Below, in pieces: positions 1 through 5,632 of a stretch of 5,632 bases of DNA. Source of the stretch: Bacillota bacterium. Lineage in GTDB: Bacteria > Bacillota_A > Clostridia > Clostridiales > Clostridiaceae. Made by a program: the position numbers and the translations under genes. The DNA lies in contig JAJXYA010000383.1 of the NCBI GenBank assembly GCA_021780795.1, positions 1 through 5,632 of the forward strand. The letters are read 5' to 3'. The stretch's first letter is position 1; each line of letters opens with the position of its first letter. Below the pieces are notes generated by a model that saw nothing but the letters and a program-made list of their open reading frames with translations, was not told where the DNA came from and did no database searches.

Positions 1-60
1 ATGACAACAACTATGCTGTTAAAAAATACTTGTGAGGCGTTAAAAGGAAATGTATATTAA
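1..60 (+). CDS. folD: FolD C-terminal end (partial; 5' end outside window)
   Basis: Frame 1 is open from the first base to the TAA at 58-60 and encodes MTTTMLLKNTCEALKGNVY. This matches the usual C-terminus of bifunctional methylenetetrahydrofolate dehydrogenase/cyclohydrolase, which ends in a GVGPMT-TxMLLxNT motif; only the part from the Met of that motif is in the window. The family interconverts 5,10-methylene- and 10-formyl-tetrahydrofolate using NADP+. Position agrees: folD commonly lies just upstream of xseA in Firmicutes. The gene overlaps the xseA start by 11 bases, which suggests translational coupling. The call rests on 19 residues plus gene order. Confidence 0.85.
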   Translation: MTTTMLLKNTCEALKGNVY

Positions 61-1246
61 AATAATAACAGTTTCTGAACTTAATAATTATATAAAAAAA
101 GTAATGGATAGCGATTTTATTTTAAGTAATGCAAATATAAAAGGTGAAATATCAAATTTCAAAGCACACAGCAGTGGACATTTGTATTTTTCTTTAAAGG
201 ATGACTTTGGAAAAATAAATTGTATCATGTTTAAAATGAAAGCAGAAGCACTTAGCTTTAAACCGGAAAATGGAATGGAAGTAGTAATTAAAGGTAAGGT
301 TTCGGTTTACCCAAAGGATGGTGCGTACCAGCTTTATTGCGAAGAAATGAAATTAGAAGGAATTGGAACCTTAAGTGCTGCATTTGAAAAAATGAAAGCT
401 AAGCTTAACAAGGAAGGGCTTTTTGATGTAAAGCATAAAAAACAAATTCCGGAGTATCCCAATAACATAGGTGTTATTACGTCTCCTACAGGAGCTGCAA
501 TAAAGGATATTATAAATGTAACGAGAAGAAGAAACAATGGAATAAATATTGTTATTTATCCAGCACTTGTACAAGGGATTAACTCTGCAAGTAGCGTTAT
601 TGAAGGAATAAATTATTTTAATAAAGCTAAGAATGTGGATGTTATCTTAATAGCTAGAGGCGGAGGCTCAATTGAGGAACTATGGAGCTTTAATGATGAA
701 GCTTTAGCTTATGCTATTTTTAATAGTAAAATACCTACAGTAAGCGCAGTTGGTCATGAAACAGATTTTACTATATCAGATTTTGTAAGCGACCTTAGAG
801 CACCTACTCCTTCAGCAGGTGCAGAGCTTCTGTCCTTTTCTACCGTAATGGAAAAGGATAAATTGAAGAATATAAATAAGCAATTAAATAGAGGTCTTTT
901 TAACTACATAAAAGGTGAAAAAGACAATTTAATGCACTTGAAAAAAATCGTTTTACTCAATAGTCCAATGGCATATATAGCAAATGCTTATTCCGAATTG
1001 GACGGATTAAAAAAAGAACTAAAGGGTTATACTTTGAGAAAGATACAAATGGAAAAGGAAACTTTAGTTAGATTAAGTTCACTTTTAAATGCTCATAATC
1101 CGCTTAATGTTTTAAATAAAGGCTATTCAATAATTGAAGGTGATGAAGGGGTTATTTATAAGCTTGAGAAGCTTAAGGCTAAAGAGGAAGTAAAAATAAC
1201 TTTAAAGGATGGCAGTGGAAGGTTTAAAATAAAATATGAAAAGTAG
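50..1246 (+). CDS. xseA: Exodeoxyribonuclease VII large subunit
   Basis: Catalytic subunit of exonuclease VII, a cytoplasmic enzyme that degrades single-stranded DNA from both ends to oligonucleotides and acts in repair. The 398-residue product is near the family's usual length. An OB-fold DNA-binding domain fills about residues 5-105, starting at TVSELN (7-12). The nuclease domain follows, with GVITSPTGAA (141-150), RGGGSIEELWSFNDE (203-217) and the GHETDFT / DLRAPTPSAGAE stretch (235-259). A charged, probably coiled-coil region spans about 265-345, and the typical PLNVLNKGYS tail motif is at 351-360. The start overlaps folD by 11 bases. The upstream AAAAGGA (42-48) is only one base from this ATG and GAGG (34-37) is 12 bases away, so initiation may depend on coupling from folD. 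TVSELN near the N-terminus excludes the next ATG (104). The small subunit gene follows directly. Confidence 0.97.
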   Translation: MYIKIITVSELNNYIKKVMDSDFILSNANIKGEISNFKAHSSGHLYFSLKDDFGKINCIMFKMKAEALSFKPENGMEVVIKGKVSVYPKDGAYQLYCEEMKLEGIGTLSAAFEKMKAKLNKEGLFDVKHKKQIPEYPNNIGVITSPTGAAIKDIINVTRRRNNGINIVIYPALVQGINSASSVIEGINYFNKAKNVDVILIARGGGSIEELWSFNDEALAYAIFNSKIPTVSAVGHETDFTISDFVSDLRAPTPSAGAELLSFSTVMEKDKLKNINKQLNRGLFNYIKGEKDNLMHLKKIVLLNSPMAYIANAYSELDGLKKELKGYTLRKIQMEKETLVRLSSLLNAHNPLNVLNKGYSIIEGDEGVIYKLEKLKAKEEVKITLKDGSGRFKIKYEK

Positions 1247-1254
1247 GAAAAAAA

Positions 1255-1479
1255 ATGGCTGCTAAAAAAGAAAATTATGAAACTATGCTTAAAGCTCTAA
1301 ACAGTATAGTTTCAGATATGGAAAACAAAGAACTTACGCTTGATGAAACTATGAAAAATTATGAAGACGGTGTTTCTTTATGCAATAAACTTTATAAGTA
1401 TCTTAATGAAGCAGAAGGTAAAATTAAGATTTTAGAAGAAGGAACCCTAAAAGATTTTTTAGAAGATGAGGAAAAGTAA
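1255..1479 (+). CDS. xseB: Exodeoxyribonuclease VII small subunit
   Basis: Small helical subunit of exonuclease VII; several copies bind the extended helical part of XseA. The 74-residue length is typical. The family pattern is clear: YETMLKALNSIVSDMENKEL (8-27), LDETMKNYEDGVSLCNKL (29-46) and LNEAEGKIKIL (50-60), followed by a short acidic tail. No catalytic site is expected. The ribosome binding site TAGGA (1244-1248) includes the xseA stop codon and lies 6 bases before the ATG, so the two subunits are made from adjacent, probably coupled, cistrons. The stop shares bases with the ispA start (TAATG at 1477-1481). Confidence 0.96.
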   Translation: MAAKKENYETMLKALNSIVSDMENKELTLDETMKNYEDGVSLCNKLYKYLNEAEGKIKILEEGTLKDFLEDEEK

Positions 1480-2339
1480 TGGATATAAAATTACAAATCG
1501 AACAAAAACTAAAGAAATACTTTCAAGGAAAAGGAACCGTTAATAAAGAAATTTATAAGGCAATGAATTATAGCTTGGAGATAGGTGGAAAAAGAGTAAG
1601 ACCAATGCTTTTAATTATGACCTATAACCTTTATAAAAATAATATAGAAGAAGTTTTTCCAATTGCAATGGCTATTGAGATGATACATACGTATTCATTA
1701 ATCCATGATGACCTCCCATGTATGGACGATGATGACTTAAGAAGAGGTTATCCTACTAATCATAAGGTGTTTGGAGAAGCAATAGCTGTACTTGCTGGTG
1801 ATGGACTTTTAAATGAAGCTATGAATATTATGTTTGAGTTTTGTGTAGGTAAGGGTGAGAAGGAATTGGCGGCTTGCCAAATTATATCTAACAGTGCTGG
1901 TGCAGATGGTATGATAGGTGGTCAGGTAGTTGATATTTTAAGCGAAGGAAAGGCAATAGATTTTGAAACGCTTAGCTATATGCATAAAATGAAAACTGGA
2001 GCTTTAATTAAAGCATCTATTATATCAGGAGCTATTTTGGCAGGAGCACAAGATGAAGATATTTATATATTAGAAGAGTTTGGAGAAAAACTTGGCCTTG
2101 CTTTTCAAATAAAAGATGATATTTTAGATGTTACAGGAATAGAAGAGCAAATGGGAAAAGCAGCAAATAGTGATGCAAATAAAAATAAAACTAATTTTAT
2201 AACAACCTTTGGACTTTTAGAATGTGAAAAGAAATGCAAGAAATTGACTGAAGATTGCCTAGAACTTTTGAAATCCTTAAATAAAAGAACAGAACAGTTA
2301 GAAAATCTTACAACTAGCCTTTTAGTTAGAAAAAGTTAA
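1479..2339 (+). CDS. ispA: Polyprenyl (farnesyl/geranylgeranyl) diphosphate synthase
   Basis: Trans-prenyltransferase that condenses isopentenyl diphosphate with allylic diphosphates to make farnesyl diphosphate, or a similar short-chain product, for undecaprenol and quinone-type lipids. The 286-residue product has all hallmarks: GGKRVRP (36-42), the first Asp-rich motif DDLPCMDDDDLRRG (77-90) with the two-residue spacer of bacterial type FPP synthases, MIGGQVVD (145-152), KTGAL (172-176) and the second Asp-rich motif DDILD (213-217). Tyr72, five residues before the first Asp of the motif, and the YSLIHDD context match E. coli IspA and suggest a C15 product; C20 cannot be excluded. The start overlaps the xseB stop (TAATG), with GAGGA (1468-1472) placed inside xseB. 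It is the last protein gene before the OLE RNA, and dxs, the other isoprenoid gene, lies on the far side of it. Confidence 0.96.
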   Translation: MDIKLQIEQKLKKYFQGKGTVNKEIYKAMNYSLEIGGKRVRPMLLIMTYNLYKNNIEEVFPIAMAIEMIHTYSLIHDDLPCMDDDDLRRGYPTNHKVFGEAIAVLAGDGLLNEAMNIMFEFCVGKGEKELAACQIISNSAGADGMIGGQVVDILSEGKAIDFETLSYMHKMKTGALIKASIISGAILAGAQDEDIYILEEFGEKLGLAFQIKDDILDVTGIEEQMGKAANSDANKNKTNFITTFGLLECEKKCKKLTEDCLELLKSLNKRTEQLENLTTSLLVRKS

Positions 2340-2370
2340 ACTGAATTTGAAATTAATATTGCAAACAATT

Positions 2371-2399
2371 TTGTGTTTTTATTTATGTTGTGATATAAT
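2371..2399 (+). promoter_or_regulatory. Predicted sigma-A promoter with extended -10, driving the OLE RNA
   Basis: TTGTGT (2371-2376) lies exactly 17 bases before a perfect TATAAT (2394-2399), which is preceded by TG plus one base (2391-2393), an extended -10. The -35 box is weak (TTG matches only), which the extended -10 would offset. The predicted start at about 2406-2407 is 7-8 bases before the 5' strand of the RNA's closing helix at 2414, so the promoter and the RNA boundary, found separately, agree. A separate promoter would let the RNA be made at a level different from the upstream xse-ispA genes. Confidence 0.68.
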
Positions 2400-2550
2400 T
2401 TCTCTTGTTATAATAGCAAAAAGTGGTGCAGTATTTCTAGTCAGAGCAGCTTTTTTTGAGGGCGGGGCTAAAAATCCGTTAAAGGGCATATCGATGAAGT
2501 TCCTTGTGCTTGCCTATAACGCCCAGTTTTGGGTTTGTGCTGGGAGTAAG

Positions 2551-2594
2551 GGGGATGGGGCAGCCGCAATGGCATGCGCAACTGACCCTACCCT
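2551..2594 (+). other. GC-rich stem-loop inside the OLE RNA
   Basis: Positions 2551-2563 pair with 2582-2594: GGGG, bulged A, TGGGG, CAG against CTG, bulged A, CCCTA, CCCT, making 12 pairs (two of them G-U). An inner CGCA/TGCG helix (2565-2568 with 2575-2578) closes a six-base loop, ATGGCA. It is the most GC-rich element of the window and probably a core helix of the RNA. No run of T follows, so it does not look like a terminator. Confidence 0.75.
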
Positions 2595-2721
2595 CGTGGA
2601 GACCATTGTGCGTGATTAAGATTAGATACCTTTTTTACGGCAATGGATTAAACCTGTATTGTGGTACAAAAGCTATGTGCAGTGTAGCCTGCCTTGAGTG
2701 GGATAGGGAGAGGTAAGAAAA

Positions 2722-2751
2722 GTAAAAGTTAATAGGCCAAAATACTTTTAC
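2722..2751 (+). other. Eight-pair stem-loop inside the OLE RNA
   Basis: GTAAAAGT (2722-2729) pairs perfectly with ACTTTTAC (2744-2751) around a 14-base loop. It is directly followed by the helix AGTCT (2756-2760) with AGACT (2820-2824), which encloses two smaller hairpins: AGGCT/AGCTT (2783-2787 with 2795-2799) and GAG/CTC closing a GAAAA loop (2807-2817). Read by eye, without an energy calculation. Confidence 0.65.
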
Positions 2752-2915
2752 CAAAAGTCTTCTGAAACCTATGCTGCAAAAGAGGCTAAAGAAAAGCTTA
2801 ACTGTTGAGGAAAACTCCTAGACTGTTCAAAATGAAATACATTAGGGATTGCAGTGCGGACTTAGTGGTAGTCTAGTCCTAATTTTGGTAACAAATTAGA
2901 TAAAACATTAAAGGG

Positions 2916-2947
2916 AAACTGCCAAAATGGTGACACTTTGGTTGTTT
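2916..2947 (+). other. 3'-domain stem-loop of the OLE RNA
   Basis: AAACTGCCAAA (2916-2926) pairs with TTTGGTTGTTT (2937-2947): ten pairs, including one G-U, and one U-U mismatch, with a ten-base loop. A small GGG-AAA-CCC hairpin (2951-2959) follows, then the 3' strand of the long-range GGCATA/TATGCC pairing. This lies just before the 3' end of the RNA and outside the coding part of the downstream gene. Confidence 0.7.
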
Positions 2948-3013
2948 TATGGGAAACCCTACTGGACCTATGCCGCAAGATTTACTTGGTGTATTGCCAC
3001 TTTTGCTAATTTT

Positions 3014-3018
3014 GGAGG
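3014..3018 (+). promoter_or_regulatory. Ribosome binding site that fixes the oapA start at TTG 3027
   Basis: GGAGG is the strongest ribosome binding site in this part of the window. It is 8 bases before the in-frame TTG at 3027. The ATG at 3019 is out of frame and abuts the site, and the in-frame ATG at 2949 has no such site. It begins 5 bases after the 3' strand of the OLE closing helix ends at 3008, so ribosome loading and folding of the RNA's 3' end could influence each other (inference). Confidence 0.85.
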
Positions 3019-3026
3019 ATGAAGTT

Positions 3027-3584
3027 TTGGCTAAAAAGAGTTCTAAAAGGATCCAATCAAATGGTAGGAAAAAGTGGATTTTTACTATCCTATTTTGGTC
3101 CATAGTTATAAGTAGCAGTATTTCCTTAATATCTAATGTGGTATTAAAAGGAGTAAATATTATAATAGCATGTATTGTCTTAGCTCTAATTATAATAATT
3201 GGGGTGATTTTTGATATAATTGGCATTGCATTTACAGCAGCTGATGAAACACCTTTTCATGCTATGGCATCGAAAAAAATTAAAGGAGCAAAAACAGCTA
3301 TAAAGCTTATTAGAAATGCTGATAAGGTTTCAAGCTTTTGCAATGATGTTATAGGTGATGTTTGCGGAATTGTAAGTGGATCTGCAGGAGCAATTATAGT
3401 AGTAAAATTACTTGATCGATTTCAAAGCTTAAATTCTGCTGTAATGGGAGTCGTTGTGGGAACTTTAATAGCATCAGCTACAATTTCCTTTAAATCAACA
3501 GGTAAAAGTTATGCAATTAAGAACAGTTATAATATAGTAAGAAGAGTATCGAGAATTTTGTATGTAATAGTAAAGGATAGATGA
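3027..3584 (+). CDS. oapA: OLE-associated membrane protein OapA
   Basis: Small integral membrane protein that binds OLE RNA and holds it at the membrane (known from B. halodurans). Starting at TTG 3027 it has 185 residues, about 20 kDa, matching the roughly 21 kDa known for the family. The N-terminus is strongly basic (K3, K4, K7, R8, R14, K15, K16), then four likely membrane segments lie at about 18-40, 44-68, 107-128 and 137-155, ending in a basic C-terminal tail (K156-R185). Between segments 2 and 3 is a distinctive loop, [20 protein letters not shown] (69-88), followed by [21 protein letters not shown] (94-114). I recognise the family mainly from this block and from the position directly after the RNA. 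An upstream in-frame ATG (2949) would add 26 residues, but it lies in folded RNA and lacks a ribosome binding site. The TGA stop overlaps the dxs start, so the two are probably coupled. Confidence 0.92.
   Translation: MAKKSSKRIQSNGRKKWIFTILFWSIVISSSISLISNVVLKGVNIIIACIVLALIIIIGVIFDIIGIAFTAADETPFHAMASKKIKGAKTAIKLIRNADKVSSFCNDVIGDVCGIVSGSAGAIIVVKLLDRFQSLNSAVMGVVVGTLIASATISFKSTGKSYAIKNSYNIVRRVSRILYVIVKDR
3572..3577 (+). promoter_or_regulatory. dxs ribosome binding site; leaves two possible starts
   Basis: AAAGGA, inside the oapA end, is 3 bases before ATG 3581 and 9 bases before the in-frame ATG 3587. Spacing favours 3587, while the ATGA overlap with the oapA stop favours re-initiation at 3581. 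The difference is two residues, Met-Ser, before MTEILDNL. Confidence 0.6.
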
Positions 3585-5446
3585 GTATGACTGAAATACT
3601 TGATAATTTAAAAAGCATTGATGAACTAAAGGAAATGGATAAAAATCAATTAAATAAATTAGCAAAAGAAATAAGGGAATTTTTAATTTATTCAGTTTCT
3701 AAAACAGGTGGGCATTTAGCATCTAATTTAGGAGTAGTAGAATTAACTTTAAGTTTATATAAAGTTTTTGATATGAAAGAAGACAAACTTATTTGGGATG
3801 TAGGGCATCAGGCTTATATACATAAAATATTAACTGGAAGAAAAAATAAATTTGATACTCTTAGAAAATATAATGGTTTAAGTGGTTTTCCTAAAAGGGA
3901 AGAAAGTGAATATGATATTTTTAATACAGGACATAGCAGTACTTCTATTTCAGCAGCGCTTGGTATAGCTAGAGCCAGAGATTTAGGTGGTAAAAAGTTT
4001 AATGTTATATCAATAATTGGAGATGGAGCTTGTACTGGAGGTATGGCCTTTGAGGCGTTAAATGATATTGGATACAATAAGACAAAGGTTATTATAATTT
4101 TAAATGACAATCAAATGTCCATCTCTAAAAATGTTGGAGGAATGTCAAAATACTTAAATAAAATACGAATTGATCCTACCTACAATAAATTTAAAGAAGA
4201 AGTTAAAAATAATCTAAGAAGAACAAATGTAGGAGCAGGAGTTGCAAATTCTTTACAAAAAATTAAGGATGGAGTAAAACAAATATTTATACCAGGAAAG
4301 TTTTTTGAGGATATGGGACTTAAATATCTTGGACCAATTGATGGTCATGATATAGAAGAGGTTACGGAGACACTTAAGATGGCTAAAAATTTGACAGGAC
4401 CAGTTCTAATTCATGTTTTGACTACAAAGGGAAAAGGCTATAATTTTGCCGAAAAAAATCCAAATAAGTTTCACGGTATCGGACCCTTTAATCATAGTGA
4501 TGGTATGATTAAAGTAGACTGCGATAAAACATATTCAAAGGTTTTTGCAAAACAAATGATAAAATTAGCAAAGGAAAATGATAAAATTGTCGGTATAACA
4601 GCTGCAATGCCCGACGGTACAGGACTTATAGATTTTTCAAAACAGTTTCCTAATAGGTTTTTTGATGTTGGAATTGCAGAACAGCATGCTGTTACTATGG
4701 CAGCTGGGTTTGCTGTAGAAGGGTATAGACCGGTTTTTGCTGTATATTCAACCTTTCTTCAAAGAGCGTACGATCAGATTTTGCATGATGTTTGCCTGCA
4801 AAATTTGCCAGTTGTTTTTGCAATTGATAGAGCTGGAATTGTTGGAGAAGATGGTGAAACTCATCAAGGTGTGTTTGATTTATCTTATTTAACCCATATC
4901 CCAAACATGACAATTATGAGTCCAAAATGTACTGACGAATTAAAATATATGTTAGATTGGGCACTTAAGCAAAATTATCCGATAGCAATAAGATATCCAA
5001 AAGGAAAAGACAGTAATAATGTTATTTTAAGCGGAAAGAAAAATTTTCAAAAAGGTAAATGGGAAATTTTAATGGAAGGTGGAAAACTAGCAATAATTGC
5101 TGTTGGAAAAATGGTTCAAAATGCAGTTTTAGTTAGAGAAAAATTTCTAAATGTAGGGATTGATATAACTGTAATAAATGCAAATTTTATAAAACCTATA
5201 GATACAGAGCTTCTTAAAAAGTTAGTAAAAGATAAATGTAAAATAGTAACCTTAGAAGACAACGTAATTACCGGGGGATTTGGTGCAGAGGTTTTACAAT
5301 TTGTAAATTCTATAGATAATAACGTAAGTGTTCTTAACTTAGGTTTTAAAGATGAATTTATAACTCATGGTAGCGTAGATATTTTATATAAAAAATATGG
5401 CCTTGATGTGGAAGGTATATTTGCAAGTATTGTTAGTTTTATGTAA
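3581..5446 (+). CDS. dxs: 1-deoxy-D-xylulose-5-phosphate synthase
   Basis: Thiamine diphosphate enzyme that joins pyruvate and glyceraldehyde 3-phosphate, releasing CO2, in the first step of the MEP isoprenoid pathway; cytoplasmic. The 621 residues match the usual 620 or so. Visible motifs: [11 protein letters not shown] (41-51, with His45), DVGHQAY (73-79), [12 protein letters not shown] (117-128), the cofactor and magnesium motif GDGA...NDN (147-177), DGHD (254-257), then the pyrimidine-binding domain with DVGIAEQHA (362-370, catalytic Glu367) and [15 protein letters not shown] (416-430, with His428). The C-terminal transketolase-type domain starts near residue 495. Nothing is truncated or missing. 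It overlaps the oapA stop by four bases (ATGA), which ties its translation to the OLE-associated gene; ATG 3587 is an alternative start. Its product supplies the C5 units that the upstream IspA elongates. Confidence 0.98.
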   Translation: MSMTEILDNLKSIDELKEMDKNQLNKLAKEIREFLIYSVSKTGGHLASNLGVVELTLSLYKVFDMKEDKLIWDVGHQAYIHKILTGRKNKFDTLRKYNGLSGFPKREESEYDIFNTGHSSTSISAALGIARARDLGGKKFNVISIIGDGACTGGMAFEALNDIGYNKTKVIIILNDNQMSISKNVGGMSKYLNKIRIDPTYNKFKEEVKNNLRRTNVGAGVANSLQKIKDGVKQIFIPGKFFEDMGLKYLGPIDGHDIEEVTETLKMAKNLTGPVLIHVLTTKGKGYNFAEKNPNKFHGIGPFNHSDGMIKVDCDKTYSKVFAKQMIKLAKENDKIVGITAAMPDGTGLIDFSKQFPNRFFDVGIAEQHAVTMAAGFAVEGYRPVFAVYSTFLQRAYDQILHDVCLQNLPVVFAIDRAGIVGEDGETHQGVFDLSYLTHIPNMTIMSPKCTDELKYMLDWALKQNYPIAIRYPKGKDSNNVILSGKKNFQKGKWEILMEGGKLAIIAVGKMVQNAVLVREKFLNVGIDITVINANFIKPIDTELLKKLVKDKCKIVTLEDNVITGGFGAEVLQFVNSIDNNVSVLNLGFKDEFITHGSVDILYKKYGLDVEGIFASIVSFM

Positions 5447-5467
5447 ATATAAATAGAGGAGTATATT

Positions 5468-5632
5468 ATGGCAGAGTCAAAAGAGCGATTAGATTTATTG
5501 CTTGTGAAAAAAGGTTATTTTGAAACTAGAGAGAAAGCTAAAGCAAGTATTATGGCAGGTAAGGTGTTTATTGATAATATTAGATTTGATAAGTGTGGTG
5601 AAAAGGTAAAAGAAACCGCAAATATTGAAATT
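5468..5632 (+). CDS. tlyA: TlyA-family rRNA 2'-O-methyltransferase (partial; 3' end outside window)
   Basis: The first 55 residues begin at ATG 5468, behind an excellent ribosome binding site AGAGGAG (5455-5461) spaced by 6 bases. KERLDLLLVKKGYFETREKA (5-24) followed by IMAGKVFIDN (28-37) is the S4-type RNA-binding domain that starts TlyA proteins (also called YqxC or hemolysin A). The family adds 2'-O-methyl groups to cytidines in 16S and/or 23S rRNA; the old hemolysin name is probably misleading. The methyltransferase domain would lie past the window end. The gap to dxs is 21 bases with no hairpin, so co-transcription with dxs is likely. An S4 domain alone is shared with other families; the wording of this one and the position after dxs favour TlyA. 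Confidence 0.88.
   Translation, partial: MAESKERLDLLLVKKGYFETREKAKASIMAGKVFIDNIRFDKCGEKVKETANIEI

Larger units (their letters stand above)
2414..3008 (+). other. Long-range closing helix (P1-like) of the OLE RNA
   Basis: TAGCAAAAAGTGG (2414-2426) pairs with CCACTTTTGCTA (2997-3008): 12 base pairs with a single bulged A. After a two-base bulge (2427-2428), CAGTA (2429-2433) pairs with TATTG (2992-2996) including one G-U pair. This gives 17 pairs across about 560 intervening bases, which is hard to explain by chance and defines the ends of the folded RNA. The coordinates span the whole helix including what it encloses; only the end segments form it. Confidence 0.85.
2407..3010 (+). ncRNA. ole: OLE RNA (Ornate, Large, Extremophilic RNA)
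   Basis: Large structured noncoding RNA of about 600 nt. Seen: no credible protein gene from 2340 to 3026; G+C far above the flanks (58% over 2521-2620 by hand count); the two ends pair (2414-2433 with 2992-3008); a second long-range helix joins GGCATA (2485-2490) to TATGCC (2969-2974); and strong local helices lie at 2551-2594, 2603-2646, 2722-2751, 2756-2824, 2858-2879 and 2916-2947. Known: OLE RNAs are about 610 nt, occur in Firmicutes beside isoprenoid genes such as ispA and dxs, and usually sit just upstream of the gene for OapA. In Bacillus halodurans the RNA is abundant and membrane-located with OapA, and its loss causes sensitivity to cold, alcohols and magnesium. The position between ispA and oapA-dxs, the length and the structure all fit. 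Ends are inferred from the promoter and the closing helix, and could be off by about 10-20 bases. Confidence 0.93.

Noticed and set aside
2312..2327. AACTA/TAGTT hairpin at the end of ispA as a terminator
   Set aside because: Only five AT-rich pairs, no T-run after it, and it lies in codons for the IspA C-terminus.
2388..2414. Second promoter using TATAAT at 2409-2414 as the main OLE promoter
   Set aside because: Its best -35 candidate (TTGTGA, 2388-2393) is only 15 bases away, and its start near 2421 would remove part of the closing helix. It may still be a minor start, so it is mentioned in a finding but not annotated.
2347..2619. 90-codon open frame starting with TTG, with a hydrophobic, signal-peptide-like N-terminus
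   Set aside because: No ribosome binding site before the TTG, it covers the promoter and the 5' half of the structured RNA, and the composition is unlike the neighbouring genes. The hydrophobic start is AT-rich promoter DNA read as protein.
2504..2716. 70-codon open frame starting with ATG or a similar codon inside the RNA
   Set aside because: It lies wholly within the folded OLE region, has no ribosome binding site and resembles no family I know. Open frames are expected where G+C is higher.
2509..2979. CTTGC (2509-2513) pairing with GCAAG (2975-2979)
   Set aside because: It would cross the 2485-2490/2969-2974 helix as a pseudoknot with no room between them. Five pairs over this distance are expected by chance.
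2987..3004. TGGT/GCCA hairpin followed by TTTT as an intrinsic terminator of OLE
   Set aside because: Only four pairs including one G-U, a short T-run, and the same bases form the much stronger long-range closing helix.
2949..3026. N-terminal extension of OapA from an in-frame ATG
   Set aside because: No ribosome binding site, and the added codons fall on paired OLE segments including the 3' strand of the closing helix. TTG 3027 has GGAGG at ideal spacing and gives the expected family length.
2879..3226. 115-codon reverse-strand open frame
   Set aside because: Antisense to OLE and oapA, with low-complexity Ile/Lys-rich content; a shadow of the forward gene.

Overview
The window comes from a low-GC Firmicute, most likely a Clostridium-type organism. 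The evidence is the very AT-rich, A-ending codon use, the strong AGGAGG-type ribosome binding sites, and the conserved gene order folD-xseA-xseB-ispA-dxs-tlyA. Species cannot be fixed from the sequence alone. Every gene is on the + strand, and most overlap or nearly abut, so this reads as part of one long operon that extends past both ends of the window.

Layout: the last codons of folD (1-60) overlap xseA (50-1246). Next come xseB (1255-1479), coupled by a TAATG overlap to the prenyl diphosphate synthase gene ispA (1479-2339). A stretch of about 690 bases without a credible protein gene follows (2340-3026). It is not empty: it has an extended -10 promoter (2371-2399) and a large structured RNA that I assign to the OLE class (Ornate, Large, Extremophilic; about 2407-3010). 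Directly after it lie a strong ribosome binding site and a TTG-started gene for a small four-helix membrane protein (3027-3584), assigned as OapA, the protein partner of OLE. The oapA stop overlaps the start of dxs (3581-5446). After a 21-base gap comes the 5' end of tlyA (5468 to the window end).

The main finding is the RNA. It stands out by composition (58% G+C by hand count over 2521-2620, against 20% over 3601-3700 in dxs). Its two ends pair over almost 600 bases (2414-2433 with 2992-3008), and several strong internal helices can be read directly. The closing helix starts about 8 bases after the predicted transcription start and ends 5 bases before the oapA ribosome binding site, so promoter, RNA and protein gene form one compact module inserted between two isoprenoid genes.

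Functionally the window combines DNA repair nuclease subunits (XseA/XseB, exonuclease VII), one-carbon metabolism (FolD), isoprenoid synthesis (DXS makes the MEP-pathway precursor; IspA makes farnesyl or related diphosphate), an rRNA methyltransferase (TlyA), and the OLE/OapA membrane ribonucleoprotein. In Bacillus halodurans OLE/OapA has been linked to cold, alcohol and magnesium stress. OLE is a described RNA class, so this is a further example of it rather than a new class; its exact biochemical role remains unsettled.
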